Source: Dicaeum eximium | Taxonomy: Eukaryota > Chordata > Aves > Passeriformes > Dicaeidae | Reading direction: 5' to 3' | DNA: 64,000 bases | Assembly (NCBI GenBank): GCA_013396995.1 | Contig: VWZP01007350.1 | Location: 790,248 to 854,247 of the forward strand | In this document: positions 12,601 to 27,600 of the stretch, piece by piece | Layout: every line of letters starts with the position of its first letter | Position numbering within the stretch: the stretch's first letter is position 1 | Notes under the pieces: generated by a model | What the model was told of the DNA's origin: nothing | What the model saw: only the letters and a program-made list of their open reading frames with translations | Databases searched by the model: none | Translations under genes and position numbers: made by a program

Positions 12601-15600
12601 AAAACAGAAAATCTTTTATTTACTAGCACATGTTAAAATCATATGGTGTGAATGGCTTTATTCTTGGTAATGTAATCCACTTTATTACTGACTTATTACA
12701 TAATTATAAACAAGATTTCAAACATGCATGTGTTATCAGAAAGGTGTCAGTGGTGCTTAATAATGTATTTGTGTGCTAATATTTTTGTTTATCATACATG
12801 TAAATGTTAAAATACATAATTATAAAATATTAAGGTATATTTTAAGTCTGGACTTTATAGGCTAATAATGTTGATAAGAATATGCTTATATCATCTGAAG
12901 CAGGGACGGTACCAAGAAGCTTAGCACCATGTCCTGCAGTGACTGCTGTCATGAGAAATCCAATCTATACTGCCTGGAGCCATAGAGTTCACACCAGCAA
13001 TTGCCCATCAGTTGCCAGCCAAATATGTCATCAGCATCTGCATCCCAGGTGTTTTAAAATTTATATCTCCCTAAAATTTTGTTTTCATTAGGATAAAATT
13101 GCTTCTAGTAGTTTGGTAGAGTGCAGAGTGAAACATGCTGCTGTTACATGTTATTTTGATCCAGGTGTATCAAAACCATTATGGCACATAAATGATGTGC
13201 CAGCTACTTTAATATCTTTCAGTAACTGATGGATTAGGTTTTCCTCTGCCCCACTGACCGATACTGACAAAGAAATTATTTTTTAACTTAACTAATTTCC
13301 AGTATTTTTTCTTGTCACTGCCAAAACAAACAAAGCATTCTCCTTTTTTATAGTACTTCTAGGCTATTTTTCTTCTTACTTCTAATAATTCATAAAATGA
13401 TGGGACAATGTCGAAGTGGAAACGACAGAAGCATTTGTTTTATTCAGCACACGGGCTTTTATTGGCCAGTTTCTGTTTGCTGAGGTTCTTTGCCCAGTTC
13501 TAACTGTTTCCCTATTCTGCTTTTCTTTTGCTGTAGTTCCCAGCATCAAGGTCGCCTGAGTTTGGACCTAAGTCATAAACACTCCAATGAGTACTCTGAA
13601 AATTCACGTACAAGAGCATCTCATGGCTCAAATTCATTGCCATCTAGTGCCAGACTTGGTAACCTGCTTTTCTGATTTATTTTCTGTGGGACTCATGTGT
13701 ATTGGGCAAAATTATAAATGGAAAACTCCTTAAGTACTCACGTTACGGGATTGTCATGGTTGGCAAAGCCTAAAGGCTTCCCATGTTCCTTTGCTTCATT
13801 TCTTGTGGGTTTATGACTAAAGGTGTTCCCTGGAAGTTGCTGTATTTAATTTGTTCTTTAAAGTCTCTTTGAAATGGTCTCTGTGTGTGAGGGATTCTCC
13901 TTTTCCTGCCTCTTACTCTTTAAAAGTATCATTAGAGAGATGGGATGCAGGGCCAAAGGTTGAGGTTCAAGGAGCTGGTGAGAAGAAAGAAAAGGAGAGA
14001 GCCCCCTGAACAAAAACTCAAGGATGACTAATCGCCAAATTCTTGGAAAATAAATTATACTTACGTTTAGCTGATTTACATGTAAATATTTTGTTATGTC
14101 TAGCCTAATGATACCAAAGCAAATGCATGCTTTGTAGCAGTGACATTTTAACATTTTAGGTTTATTTAAATTGTAAATTATGTAATAACTGAGAGTTTTA
14201 TACAAGCTTGTGTTCCTGTGTTCCGTCAAAGGTTGAGTAGAGCATGGTAGCTTTATAAGCACAGCAAAAAGGGTAATAACAGTTTGCAACCAGTATCAGT
14301 GATGATGTATTCATCCAAGTAGAATGCAATCAGATTATTTCAAGTCCCCTATGCAAAGTCCCATGGATTCTTAGTGAACAGAGATGTTAGAGTCTTGCTT
14401 GGACTTGGAGTAAAGTTCAAGTTCATAAGAAAATACTAAAAATATTTTTTCATACAAGAATGAATAGTGCATATATACTGTGTAGCTGCATTGTGTTCTG
14501 TTTATGCTGACTGTGCAATCAAGATAATTTGCTATAATTTTGATATTCACAGTTATGAGGGTAATCATCAAAGCTTTTGCCTTGATCATTTAGAGGCCAC
14601 TTTAATGCTCATTGAAAAACTACAATCTAAATGTATATTTTTGTTAATTGTAGTTGCTTTTACTTTTGTCTTTTTAATTTTTCCTTGTTTTAAAAATAGG
14701 TTCTTCAAGTAACTTGCAATACAGAACGGAACGAATTAAGATCCCTTTAACACCAAGATATCCAAGGTCCATGATGGGCTCTGACAGAGGTGAATTATTT
14801 AATAAGTAGTTTTAATCATACTGTTTGCAGTATAACCAAAACAAAGCCCTTGCAGTTGTTAAATCAGATTGTGCCACATTCTAGCTAGGACAATTTTCTT
14901 AAGGTTACAAAATCTGCATTTTGCCAGAGAAATGTTAAAAAAGAAAAGAAACTTTCTATTGAAAGTTGTTTTTTCTGATAGTTGACTCAAGTACTGGCAC
15001 ACTGAGTAAAAGTGCAGAGAAAAGTAAGAATAAGCATTGCTGTGTGTTTTATAGTTGTTGTTTCTTCTAGAATGATGCCTTGAAAATTTTAAAAGCAAGC
15101 TGACTTGCATTTTTTTCATTCTTTAAGTATATTATTTGCTTACTGTTGTATCACTGATTGTAAATTATACTTTGAAATGCAGTGAAAATATTTCAGTACT
15201 TCACTCAAAATTGCTTGGTGAAAGATGTTTAAAGACAAGCAGTAGTTGGTGTGCTGTAGAAGCAGGAGTTGGCTAACAGCAATCAGCAACTCTTTGCTGC
15301 CATCATTACTCAAATGTTCTGCAGGCTTAATTTATTGTGTGCAATGCTTTTCCTAACTGGGCAAATACAGTTCTGAAAAATAGCTTTCATTTTTGATTAA
15401 TAATTCGAGGTTTATTTTCTCTAGCATTTCAAAGGGAGCAAACTGTGCCAGGGCACTTGTTTGTCTGTAGATTATTTAGGAAGTGTACAACCAGGGTAAA
15501 GATGCAAACTAAGTCATGTCAAGCTTGTTCAGAATTTCAGAGCTTTCCTGTCTCTGTGTAGGATTTGTGCTTCTGTTATCTTTCTCAGGTGTCACATAAT

Positions 15601-18600
15601 ATATCTCCTATGTAAAGGGAAGGGCTGCACATAAATATTTTATTTGGAAACAAGCCTACGTATTTGATTTTTATTTTACTTCTTTTCTGTCTTTTATTTT
15701 TCTTTAACATGCTTTTCAGACATGTTCATGGTGTAGTTTGTCTGTAGCCTTGCCTCCTTTTGAAAATGGCAGTAGTTGTTTGCAGACTTAGGATGGATTT
15801 AACACAGACATTAAGGACAGTAAGTTTGCACTGTCTGAAATGAGTCACCTGGTCTTCCTAAGCCCTAACGTGACAGACAGTGAACAGTCAGTCCTCTGTC
15901 TTGTCTCAGATGTGTGTGGTACCTTTCACTGTGTCTGGGTAGATCTGCCAGCTATGACAGATGCAGGACACTAAAACTCAACTGTTGACTCTTCCTAGGC
16001 TCCTTGTCACACTCAGAATGTAGCAGTCCCAGCTTGATAACTCCTCCCCAGTCACCTCTTAACCTGGAAACGTCTTCCTTCACCAGCAGCCAGTCTCAGA
16101 ACTCCCTTTCTACACTACCTAGGATTTCCATTAGCCCTGTATCTGTCGGAGAACGTAGAAAAGATAGGTAAGGTCCCAACGTTTTTTAATACCGATGCGT
16201 CTGAGGAAATTTTGTGCATTTGTTCATTAGTCTTAAGGAATGTGAACATTTAATTTAAATGAAAAATATGGAGGTGCAGAAGTGCATCTCAGGTCCTGTT
16301 ACTGAATGGGTTTTTTTTCTTTAGAAAGTATGTAAAAGATATTTTTATGGATTTTAAGAATAGGTGATTTCATAAAGGTTTTGTTTTTTCCATGTTAGAC
16401 TAATGGTCACACCAAGTAAGAGCAGTCTAAATTGGAATGTACCCTTTTAGCTCAACTACCTCACATGCTTATTTATGATAGCTTTTTTCTGTACTGTGGA
16501 AATCTAAACAAAATTAAGTCCTAGTAACATCTGATGGCTAAATATCAGATGCCTTAGTATTGCAGAATATGTGCTCCAACCACTGTGCCTTGATTCCCTA
16601 TAACCAGATAATGTGAAAAATGGAGCACATAACTGTGGAAGAACAGTATGGATGCAGTTTTACTGCAAACAGTACAGAACATGGACAGATGCAGTTTCAC
16701 TGCTCTGGCTGATCCCTTTGGCTGTACCTGGACCACTGCTAGTAACAGCATTCAGTGTGTGTGTAGCTGCTTGCAGAAGTGGAATCTAAGGTGATAGCTT
16801 TCTTAAAAACATTTGCTTTGTGTTTAATGACTTTGTCTCACGATGAATACTTCAAAGATAGATTGCTGATAGTATCAGTCTTGGACACGTGTTTTCATTT
16901 TATCATGATCTGGCATAACTGAATATATTAAAAGGTTTACGCAAATTCAAAGCATAGAACAGTAAGACAAAAATTTGAATCAGACTTCTATTTCCAATAA
17001 GGCAGCTAAATGCCATTCTGGCAGTGTAAAGGTACTCTGATGTGTTCAAATAGCTAACATGTATGTTGACTTCAAGACTCCTTTGTATGTTTCATTTATG
17101 TCAAAACCCAGACCGTAAAAAATGTGAATGATAAAATTATGAGGATATTCTGTATTCTGACTTCTCTGGTAGTAATAAAAAGTTGTTCATAAAATGTTAC
17201 ATGAAAATTTGTCTTCTTTGAAGAATTTGCAACTAAGTTATTGTAGCAATTATAGAATGTCTTGTATACAAAGAACAGTGTTATTTTGAAAGGAAACATA
17301 AAGAGGTTTTTGTGAATTTACATTCTTTCTTACTCCAGTGTGACATTCGTACTACATGTACTCAACTTGTGTTCTCGTGTAAATGTTCCTCCAACTGTCA
17401 CTTGCAAATTGCAAGTCAGAGTGTCTTTTCTCTTTCACATGACTAATGGTGTGAGTGTTCAGCTGAACAAGCTGGGGTTTTGGCAGTCTGTGTCTTTGAG
17501 CACAAGATACATGTTCTGTTTTCTGGGAAATAACAATTTTTGTTAATATTGATCGTATTATTGAAGTACATCCAGGTTCCAGCCTCATCACTCTTGCTGT
17601 GCTTATGTATAAACCATAGTCTGAATTGACTTTCTAGAAAGAGTATAATTGTAAGATTTGGTGGTGGGGTTTTTAAAACAAAACAAACTATGAAACAGTT
17701 CTAAGTTTAGAAAAGTAGCTACTTAAATCTATCCTAAGAACTGTTTAAATTTTTGGGGGTTTTATAAGCTTTCTGTTTCCTACAGAATAGAAATAATTGA
17801 CTTGGCCTTTCCCCAGATGAAATTAATAATTATATAGATGAAAAAGAATTCCATGTTTCTATTTGTTCTGTTGATTTTAATTTAAATGAAAATTAGAAGA
17901 TCCCCTCAATAAAGACTTTTCTTCTCTACTCCATGTCTAGTGTTTCTGGCAGGCAGTCTGAATATTATAGTAAAGTGCTTCACTTGACTTTGATAAAACT
18001 GCTTATTAAGTAAAACACCTTTCTAATGTTATCATTCTTTTTTACTTTATTACTGCTTTGTATACAGGCATAGTTATGTCATTCTGTTCTTACTAGAGTT
18101 ATCAGATAGATTTGTATAGGTTTGATTCTTACTACAATCTGAAACAAATTAAAAATGGGTGTGTTAGATGAAAAAGCAGAAAGATACAATAAACAAAGCT
18201 CTGAAAAATGCAGTTTTAGTTTTTAATGTGGAAATATGCCTTGGTAAATTTTGTGACAAGAAAATTAATATAGTATTTCTTACACACTCATAAGTGAGTG
18301 AAAAAATAATCAGTTTTCTGCAAATTATCAGAATTTAGTTAATTTACGTTACATGCAAAAAATGTGAGCATCAGTAATAAGTTCACTACGTGGGTAAGCA
18401 ATTGCTGAGCACATTGCCTCTAATGGTGATGTGAGATGGCTGAGTTCCAGACTTGCATTCATGTCAGCAGCCAACAGTGTTTATCTCTTATGCATTAATA
18501 AGCTGGCAAACTATTACGCCTCTGCTGCAGAAGGCTACCAAAAAGATCCCTTCAAAGACTAGCAATGTACATAGTTATGAAACAATGTCTCCTTCCCTTT

Positions 18601-21600
18601 GTCCCCAGCCTCAAATCCTACTTTTCCCAGAAATACCCTTCCTTGGCCTCGCTCACTTTAGTGGTAGTGAGTGAAGTCCCGTCAGCTCTTCTGGTCTCTG
18701 AAAAGCATGATAAAATAGTTTAAGAAGTTGGCCCAATTTAGAGAACATGTCTGTGGCAGAATGAAATGCTAGGAAAGAAAGCATTCAAATTAATGCATGT
18801 CAAATGCAGTATAGTGGTATTAAAAAAAAAGTGCACCGCACCTGGTGCCCAAGCTGTTTCATTCGCAGTGAGCTCAACTGTTAATGCCTGGTAATGCTTC
18901 TTGCTGTATACAATTTTTAAGTTTATAATAGTGAAAACCAGGACTTTTTAGAGGGCTGCTGTTGATTTATGCACATGATGAATGGACCAGCCTCATTTGT
19001 ACAGGTGGCTACATCCCAAATATGGGGGTGGGAAAGGGGAATGTACTAGAGTATTCTTTTGTATAAGAATATTTTTTCTTGTTAAACTTGCTAATGTCTT
19101 ACTCTTGTTTGTCTTGTTCTAAGTGTTCTTGTCTTCTCAAATCTTGTACATCTTGCAGATATCTGTTCCGTAATAGGTCTTTTCTGAGAATCCCTGTGGC
19201 TCCTAGGCCTAGGTTCTCATCACTAAGGAGTTTGAGGTTGGCCTGATCTAAGGTTGTCCTTCTCGAGCAGTATTGCGCACTTTGTGCTTTTTTTACGTTT
19301 GGATAATTGCCCTGAGGAGAATTTGCATGGTAATTGTAATGCTACCATGCAAACTGCGGTCTTAATGGCTTGAGTTTGCAACTGCTTAATTTTCATTACT
19401 AATTTGTGTTTCCCAACGTACAAATATGAAATATTATATTTGTGCTTTGTTGTCCTTTGGTTTACCACCTTAGTATTCATTATGTTTATTTTCACTGGCA
19501 ATGAAGACTCCCAGCATTTGTATTTGTAGCATACCCTTCTGGAATATGGTTTGACAATGACATATTATATACAGTGGTTCAATTACTTTCATATAATATG
19601 CATCTTGAAGCTTCTTTCCTATCAACTTCATGACCATTCTATTTATAATTCATATTTACCATCATTTTTGAAGCAGTCATGTACCTGATGTACATTTACT
19701 TCTGCTGCTGTACATTGCATGGTGTTAAAGGAATGCATTTAAGACTGTTGACAATTAGTGGGGCTTTTTAAGTAACTGTTCAAAGCTATTTTATTATTGC
19801 AGTTCAGACAGGCATAAATATTGCATGTAGCTTTGGTATTGTGGTGGTTCAAGTGCAATTTTTTCCAACTCAGTTTTAAATTTCTCTTTAAAAGGCCCTA
19901 CATGGAAGAGCCACGCCACGTTAAAGTGCAGAAGGGTTCTGAGCCACTTGGGATTTCCATTGTGAGCGGGGAAAATGGCGGAATATTTGTTTCTAAAGTA
20001 ACAGGTGGGAGCATTGCCCATCAAGCTGGCCTTGAATATGGCGATCAGTTACTGGAGGTAATTGCTTACTTCCTATTGCTAAGGTTTTATAAATGTGTTT
20101 GTATGAAGGCAGCCATAACTGCCTTCCCAAAAAGACTATGTGACACCTTGTGCACTGTGAGATGTAGCAAAGGGTTCTGTCTATTGTAATAGCCCATAAC
20201 TGTGATTGTTCTGACATTTTCAGGCTTTATCATAAAAATAATGTCTTCTGATGATTTATCTGCATCTTGTCTTATATAGATGTAATTAAGTTTTAAGCTA
20301 CTTAGTTTCAGTACTTAAAACAGTCCCAATCCCATACTCTGCCTGGTAAAGGAAGTACATTTTCAAGCAGCTGGCTTTTACCAAGTTTTATGCTGTTGTT
20401 GCTGTGCCGTATTCTTAGCTGAGATACCTGGTTAAAGAATTGCTTTAGTAGGCTCAATGATGTTTCTGCCTACTGTGTTAGATAAACACATGGAGTAGCA
20501 TTTTGTAAAGTACACAGCTGCTGTGTAAATGGAAAATTGTGTTAAAGCACCTTCTGTTGCACAGTGTGTTTCTGGTACTAAAATAGGCCTGAACAGATCT
20601 GAATTTATCTTTAAATTCTGAATTTACTCATATTGGTGATCTGAACCAACTTGTATTTAAGCAGTGATATCAAATCACAGCACAGCTCAGAATATGTATG
20701 TCTTTTAACAGTGAAAATATTTTTTAAACTCCTTGTCAGGTTACAAAATACTTGAAAATTATGATGATTCCTTCCAAGGTGTAAACCCTAGAAATCACTG
20801 TAGAGCAATATTTTCATTCTCCTGTTTTCTCCAACGGGAATAAGTGAGCATTTAGACATTACACTAATTAGGACATTGAAAGAATGAGCTTGCTAATTCC
20901 CACTTGAATATTTGACATTCTGGTTTGTGCAATTTTTCCGTAGTTTAATGGAATAAATTTGAGAAATGCTACAGAGCAACAGGCTCGACTAATCATTGGG
21001 CAGCAGTGCGACACCATCACTATTCTGGCTCAGTATAACCCACACATGTATCAGCTTGGCAATCACTCACGGTCAAGGTAAGGCTGGCTAGACTTGGAAA
21101 AAGACACCTCTCCTGTCCCCACAATTATTTAGCTAGTAGCTAACTTTTGTACACTTAAGATGCTTGCAAACATGAGCATGCATGTGCTGATAAGTGTGAT
21201 TGCTTTGAAAAGTAATGTGTGAATATGTGTTTGTCAAAAGAAGAATGCTTGATGCATTTAAATATATCTTTTCTTCTATTTCGGTATAATCCCAAATATA
21301 CTAAAACAAAATCCAAGATGACTTCTTCCTATGATTATGACATTTTAATACTTCAAATATTTTTACTTTTTTTTTCCAAAATTGGAATTTCCAATATTAA
21401 TTAGAGAAGGCACATGGCCTAGTGAAATTACCCATCCTATTTTGATGTATGGTCACACTTCAAAACAGAGCTTTGTTTTTCTCGTAGACTTATGGTGAAC
21501 ATATGTTTTTTGTCTTGGCCATTTGAGTTATAGGGTTCGGGTTTTATCTCCCTTAGTCTAAAATTGACTTACAGCCAAATTAAAAATTTTGAGTGAAAAA

Positions 21601-24600
21601 TATTTGTCATTAACCCACCAATCTTTTCTTCTGTTCTTTTCCCTGTCGTAGTTCTCGCTTAGAACCTGTGAGTAATCATTCCACCCCTCAAGGCAGCGGA
21701 GCTGCAACGCCTGACAATCATTCCGTAATCGACACTGTGAGTGAGCAGGATGAAGGGACAATGACACCCCCATCCAAACAAACCACTCCAACTACAAGCC
21801 CCCGGAATTCCTTAAGGTAGAGAGTGAAATTTCCATCTTAAAGGAAAATAAATGGTCATGGTGGATATGAAGGATATTAAATAAGGGAGTGTACTTCTGT
21901 GAAAGCTGTGTCTAGTTGAAATAAGTCAGCAGACGAGTTAAGTGGACCCCAGAATGTAAATGTACATGTTTTCAGACTGTTTCTGAAACATGATGTCTGC
22001 AAGGAGTGAAGAAAATTTTCTGAAAGATTGGTGTAGTTGGAAAGGTGATGTTTGCCATTTAAGATTCTGTCTGTAGGTGACCTATTCGGAATAATATTTA
22101 TATAAATATATATTCTTCAGATGGGAAGTTGATTTTATGCATGGCAAGTTTTTCCAGTACATGTGTTATTTCTTTCTGTCAAAAGGGGCCCTGTGGACAC
22201 AAACAAAAGGACCCCTGAACCTAGAATTGTTGTTGTTAAAAAATCCCAAGTTGATCTTGGGATCCAGATATGTGGTGGAAACCTGTATGGAATATTTGTC
22301 TCAGATGTAGATGATGACAGCCCAGCAAAAGGACCTGATGGACTAATCTTGGGTGACATGATACTTGAGGTAAGCACTTCTGAAATGTCTGCAGTGTACT
22401 GACTAATGGCTGGGATGGCATCAAGAGGGAAGTGCCAAGTGCTGTGCTGTCCCACAGTGTGGAATGTTTTGTGTTGAGTTCCACAAAACCCAGATTAGAA
22501 TGGTCAGAAAGCAGATGTGCATTTTGGCTGCAGCACATGAGGAGGTGGATGATGTGACCCTGGAGAACTATCACTGTTGATAGCACAAGATGCCCCAAAG
22601 TTGAAGGACTCACATATATCTATCTACCTGTAATTGCTAACACCTGCTCCCTTCATCCAAATGGGAAGCTTTGAATCCAATTGCTGTATGTAGGAGAAAG
22701 GCACAAGGATATGAAAGATACTGTAAAACAAAGAACAGTATTGATCTTGCCACTATGAAATTCTAAAGTGAGTTTAGGGAAAACCATGTATTGTGTCTTG
22801 GACTCTTCTTTCTATATCTGAAATGAGACTATTTATCTACTTGTTAAGATTGTTAATGTGATAAACACATGTCTTTATGAGCTTCTCAGATACAACTGAG
22901 CACTGAGACTCTCCCATTAAACTTCTAGTATCCACATTTTGCTTTGTAATCATGTTTGACTTCCTTCAGACAACTTGCTATCCCTAAAAATATTAATTTT
23001 TTTCGGTATGCATTTTTTGATTCTCAGCTTACACTTGGAAAACTTTTTCAAGAATTGCTCTCCCACAGTACCTGTCTGCTGTTTGCACTTGAGTTTGTTT
23101 TCCACTGTAATGTCTCAGTCTCTTGCTAGACATCTTAAAGTGCAAACTGTACTAGAGTTAAGTGACAAGACATATATAGAACCAGCAAGTGGGAAAAACA
23201 AACTCATTTTACATGTTTTACAAGCTTACCTAGTTCTATTCCTTGTTAAAATACAATTTCACATCTAAAGGTTTGGTTTTGTGTTTTGCAGTATGGGTCC
23301 ATTGACATGCGAAATAAAACAGCTGAGGAAGCTTATCTTGAAATGTTGAAGCCTGGAGAAAACATCAAAATAAAGACTCAATACAGAATAGAAGAATTTA
23401 ATAAGATAAAAGAGCTTCCTGGAGATGGATTCTACATCAGGTATTTGAGCATGACTGGTAATGACAGCATAAGGCTGTTAGGATAATATGCTGACCATCA
23501 CATGAGAGACAGAGAATATAAATTTTGCCATGTTTTTTGAAATTTGAAATTGACTGATTTATCCAGCGATTCTCTAACAGCAAGTACACAGTCTAGTATA
23601 GCAAGTCTTCACTTTTCACTTGTGTGTTCTTGAGATGTAGAGAATGCCACTAATCTGTTAACCTTTTTCTGAAAAGATGTGTTCTTCCCTTGAGTTGATG
23701 GAAACCAGTTGCAGAGCCTGTTTGTCTTCCTTTCCAGAGCACTTTATGACCGTGTGGCAGAGATGGAACAGGATTTAAGCTTTAAGAAAGATGATATTTT
23801 ATATGTGGAGGACACTCTACCGCAGGGAAATTTTGGTTGTTGGATGGCTTGGCAGCTAGATGAGAACGCTCAGAAGCTGGAAAGAGGACAGATTCCCAGT
23901 AAATATATGTAAGTGCTCTCAGTTACAGTATTCATCTTTAAAAAGTATTTGTCTTTAAAAGTCTGACTAGTGAAGTGTGTAAAAGGCTTATTTGCTTCTG
24001 TTCTTTCTGGGAGATAGGAATTCTTAGACATGTCATTTTAGGAATGGCATATTTTAATAGACGTTGAATTAAATATATTGCTCTAACAAGTTGGTTTTAA
24101 TGCTCTAAATAGTAAACTAGAAATGACAATGCCCTGGGGTGCATCAGGCACAGCATCACCAGCTGTGATACTGTCAAAAATTTTTGAAAATATAACTTTA
24201 AATACCAGCCATTTTGTCTGTTTTATTGTAGGATGGATCAGGAATTCTACAGGAGACACAGCATGTCTGAAGCTAAAGATGAAAACAGTTCATCTAAGAC
24301 CTTGTCAGCAGCTGCAAGGAGGTCATTCTTCAGAAGAAAGCATAAACATAAGCGAAGTGGTTCCAAAGATGGAAAAGATTTATTGGCTCTAGATACAATC
24401 AGTACAGACTCAATTCCTTTCTTGGATGGCAAGTACCTTTGTTATACTTGAGAGGGCTTTGCCTTTACTGCTCTTTCATTTTTGATCAGGTGCAGCACAG
24501 CACAACAAATAATGTTACTTTCTAATTGCTCTGAATACAAATGGTGATCATTACCTCTAATAACAATTTTTTTTGTATTAAATTACAAACCAGTGTGTTT

Positions 24601-27600
24601 CAAAATAATATTTTCATAATTTTATCCTAGACCTATTAGCATTTCTGTTTCATTTGGAGAGGGAGATTCTTTTTGATGCATGGTTTTGATCTTGCTTTCA
24701 ACTATTTGATTTCTGTCCAGGTTGATTAGTCTAGAAAGAAATCATTTGCGCCACTCAAAATCTTCTTTTTTATTTCTTCACTCCTTTAGAAAAATCACGT
24801 TTGTTACAATGCTTACTTCCTTGTAAGACCTCAACAAATCAAGCCAGAGATAGCAAATGTTGTGTGTTGTTTATACTTTTAGGGATGACTGGGGAAGATG
24901 AGGAGTTGAATTTTTTTTTAAATTGAACAATAGTTTCAATTAGAAAAAATGTCTAGTTTCAGCTGTCAAGTGGAAAAACTGTGAAAATGACTGACCATAT
25001 TTTCTATTAGTCAAGGGCCCTTTTCCCCTGCAGAGGAGGTCTTCTCATAATTCTTATAAGAATGCTTCTGCTTATTTGAAGAATTCCAGGAAATGTATGC
25101 TTTTACAAATAAATATCTTCTGTGTGTGTAGATTCTGCAAGTTTGGCTTATCAGCGTGTCCAGAAAGTGGATTGCACCTCCCCTAGGCCTGTCCTTATTC
25201 TAGGACCTTTACTTGATGCTGTGAAAGACATGCTGGTCAAAGAATCCCCTGGAAAATTTTGCAGATGTCCTCTTGGTAAGTATGCAAATATAGCTAATTT
25301 ACTCATGCTTAGAATACATGATAGTAACATCTGTATAAATAAACAAAAAGATGGATAACACCCCAAGAATCCAAACCTGAAGACACTTCAGGTTCTTAGC
25401 CTTGTTCTGTGCCTAAGGAATAGTAATGAAAGGGGATCTGTTCTATGCAACAGAGGTTATGAAAGCTTCCCAGCAAGCCATTGAGCGAGGTGTGAAGGAT
25501 TGTCTGTTCATCGACTACAAACGGAGGAGTGGACATTTTGATGTGACAACTGTAGCTTCCATAAAAGAGATAACAGAAAAGGTGAGTCAATTTTAATGCT
25601 GTAGTTCTTTGTGCAATTTATGTATTTATGGTGGGGGGGTGGAAATTATGTTAGCAGTGTCATCCTTTAAGACATTCAGAGAACTGTTTCCCAGGCTGCT
25701 AAATAAAATAAAACTTACCTTACTTTTTCATGTGACTATTTAAAATGAGCTCACCGTTATAGAAACTAGAAACATTCATAGTCTTTTATAGTATTACTAA
25801 ATAAAGTTAGAAATAATGTTCTTAAATGCCATCTTCTATCCCCTCCAAAAAATGATTTAATTTTTTTACCTACTCCTAGGTAAAATTCCTATTCCTTACC
25901 TACCTATTTAATGCAGTCATATAGAATATAAACATCATCGTAATCCTGGAGACAGATGTTACCTAAAGTCTGTTCATTGCTTACAGTTTTCAGTCAAACC
26001 ACATGGAAAGTCCTATTAATGCTTGTGTTTGCTTATGATTTCTGAAAGAGAAAATTATTAGGAATATTTAAACTTTGAAAAAATGTAATGCATATATTTC
26101 AGTTGGAGTTGTCATTTCATTAGTTCTTCAAATACTTTTTTTTCTATCAGTGCATGCTTTTGGTACTATGAATGCAGTTTCTTGCGGTTTTTCATCTTTT
26201 GTCTTTTGTTATAAATCCTTTGGGTACAAATTGCTCAGTAGTCCCAAGATGCTACATGTATGGCAAAATTCTGTTGGGTTGCTATGATTTAAGTAAGGGA
26301 AGAAATGGGGGATTTGCATGTGTGCTTGTGCTCTTTAACTGAATGAGTGTTTTGCATTTACATTTGATCTTAGGATTGTCATTGTCTGCTTGACATCGCT
26401 CCTCATGCCATCGAACGGCTCCACAGTGTTCATATCTACCCTATTGTAATTTTTATTCGCTACAAAAATGCTAAACAAATCAAGTAAGTCTGTGAGGGGT
26501 ATAGTTCAGGGATGTTTATTCTACATTAAAATAAATATAAGTTTACTTTTATTGTTTATTTCATCCTAGTCACCTTAAATCTCTTGAAACAGCCACTGAG
26601 ATTGGCTCAGTTGGTCAGAGCCTGGTGCTAATAACACCAAGGTTGTGGGTTCCATCCCTGTGTGGGCCACTCACTGAAGAGCTGGACTCAGTGATCCTTC
26701 TGGGTCCCTTCCAACTCAGAACATTGTGTGATTCTGTAAAATGGGGAAATTTATCCTTATAAAACCCACTGTGAGGTATATGGTCTTAACTTCATTTGGG
26801 TTGCATGACAATTAAGTGAATCTTGCCAAGAAATCCATGGAGACCAAACTGAATGTCCTCCAGGAGGATCTTTCCTGCTAACCTTTGTGGTACACTATAT
26901 GACTGATATGGATGAGATCCATTGACATGTTGACCATGACAAAGAACTGTTCTTCATCTTCCTAGAAGGGCCAAGGGTATGGATGCAGTGCCCACTGATT
27001 CATAACCTCAGCTTTCCCACCTTCATTCTCCAGTAAATAAAGCAAGGGAAGTCCCCTTTTGCCACATAGTGCATATCCTGTGGTCTTCTCAGGCTGTGTT
27101 CGTTCAGTAATTGTTAAATTCCTGTTTTAATTTAGCCAGGAACAGAACATAGGACGTGCAAATGCCAGTCCCTCTCCTCATGTTTGGGAAAGCCTTCACA
27201 CATTTTGATAGATTGATTTGGCAAGAAGGGACATAATCTCCCAACACAAGATTAATATTAATATTAAGGAACACTTTTGCTAAGAGATCTCATACTTGTG
27301 CTATCTTTGTATTTAAAGTTGAATACTTCTTATATTCTTGATCTGTAGGTAAATTTGATTACTGTCTATTTAATAAAGAAGATAAGTATCACTACTTTAA
27401 AGTAGAAACAGGACATAGAGCAATGAGGTGTATTTCATTACCATTATAGGATTGTGTGCTTAAATGATAAATGGAACTGTCATGTCTTGACCCCCTTTGG
27501 AAACAAAATTGTGACCATTACAGCTTTTTCAATTTTTTGGAAAAGGACAAAGGTCGAACTAGTCAAGCAAGGATTTCTGGCAGTCACCAGTGTAAGTTGC

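Noticed and set aside
13858..14289. 143-codon minus-strand frame inside a DLG5 intron, possible nested gene
   Set aside because: No recognisable motif, no poly(A) or promoter evidence, and an AT-driven amino-acid composition.
24429..24436. Conventional GT donor at 24432 for exon w19
   Set aside because: It would add four bases and shift the reading frame before the guanylate-kinase-like domain. The GC donor at 24429 keeps the conserved sequence.
26592..26670. Functional isoleucine tRNA gene
   Set aside because: The acceptor and D-arm positions are degraded and the sequence continues directly into a CR1 tail, so it is the head of a SINE.
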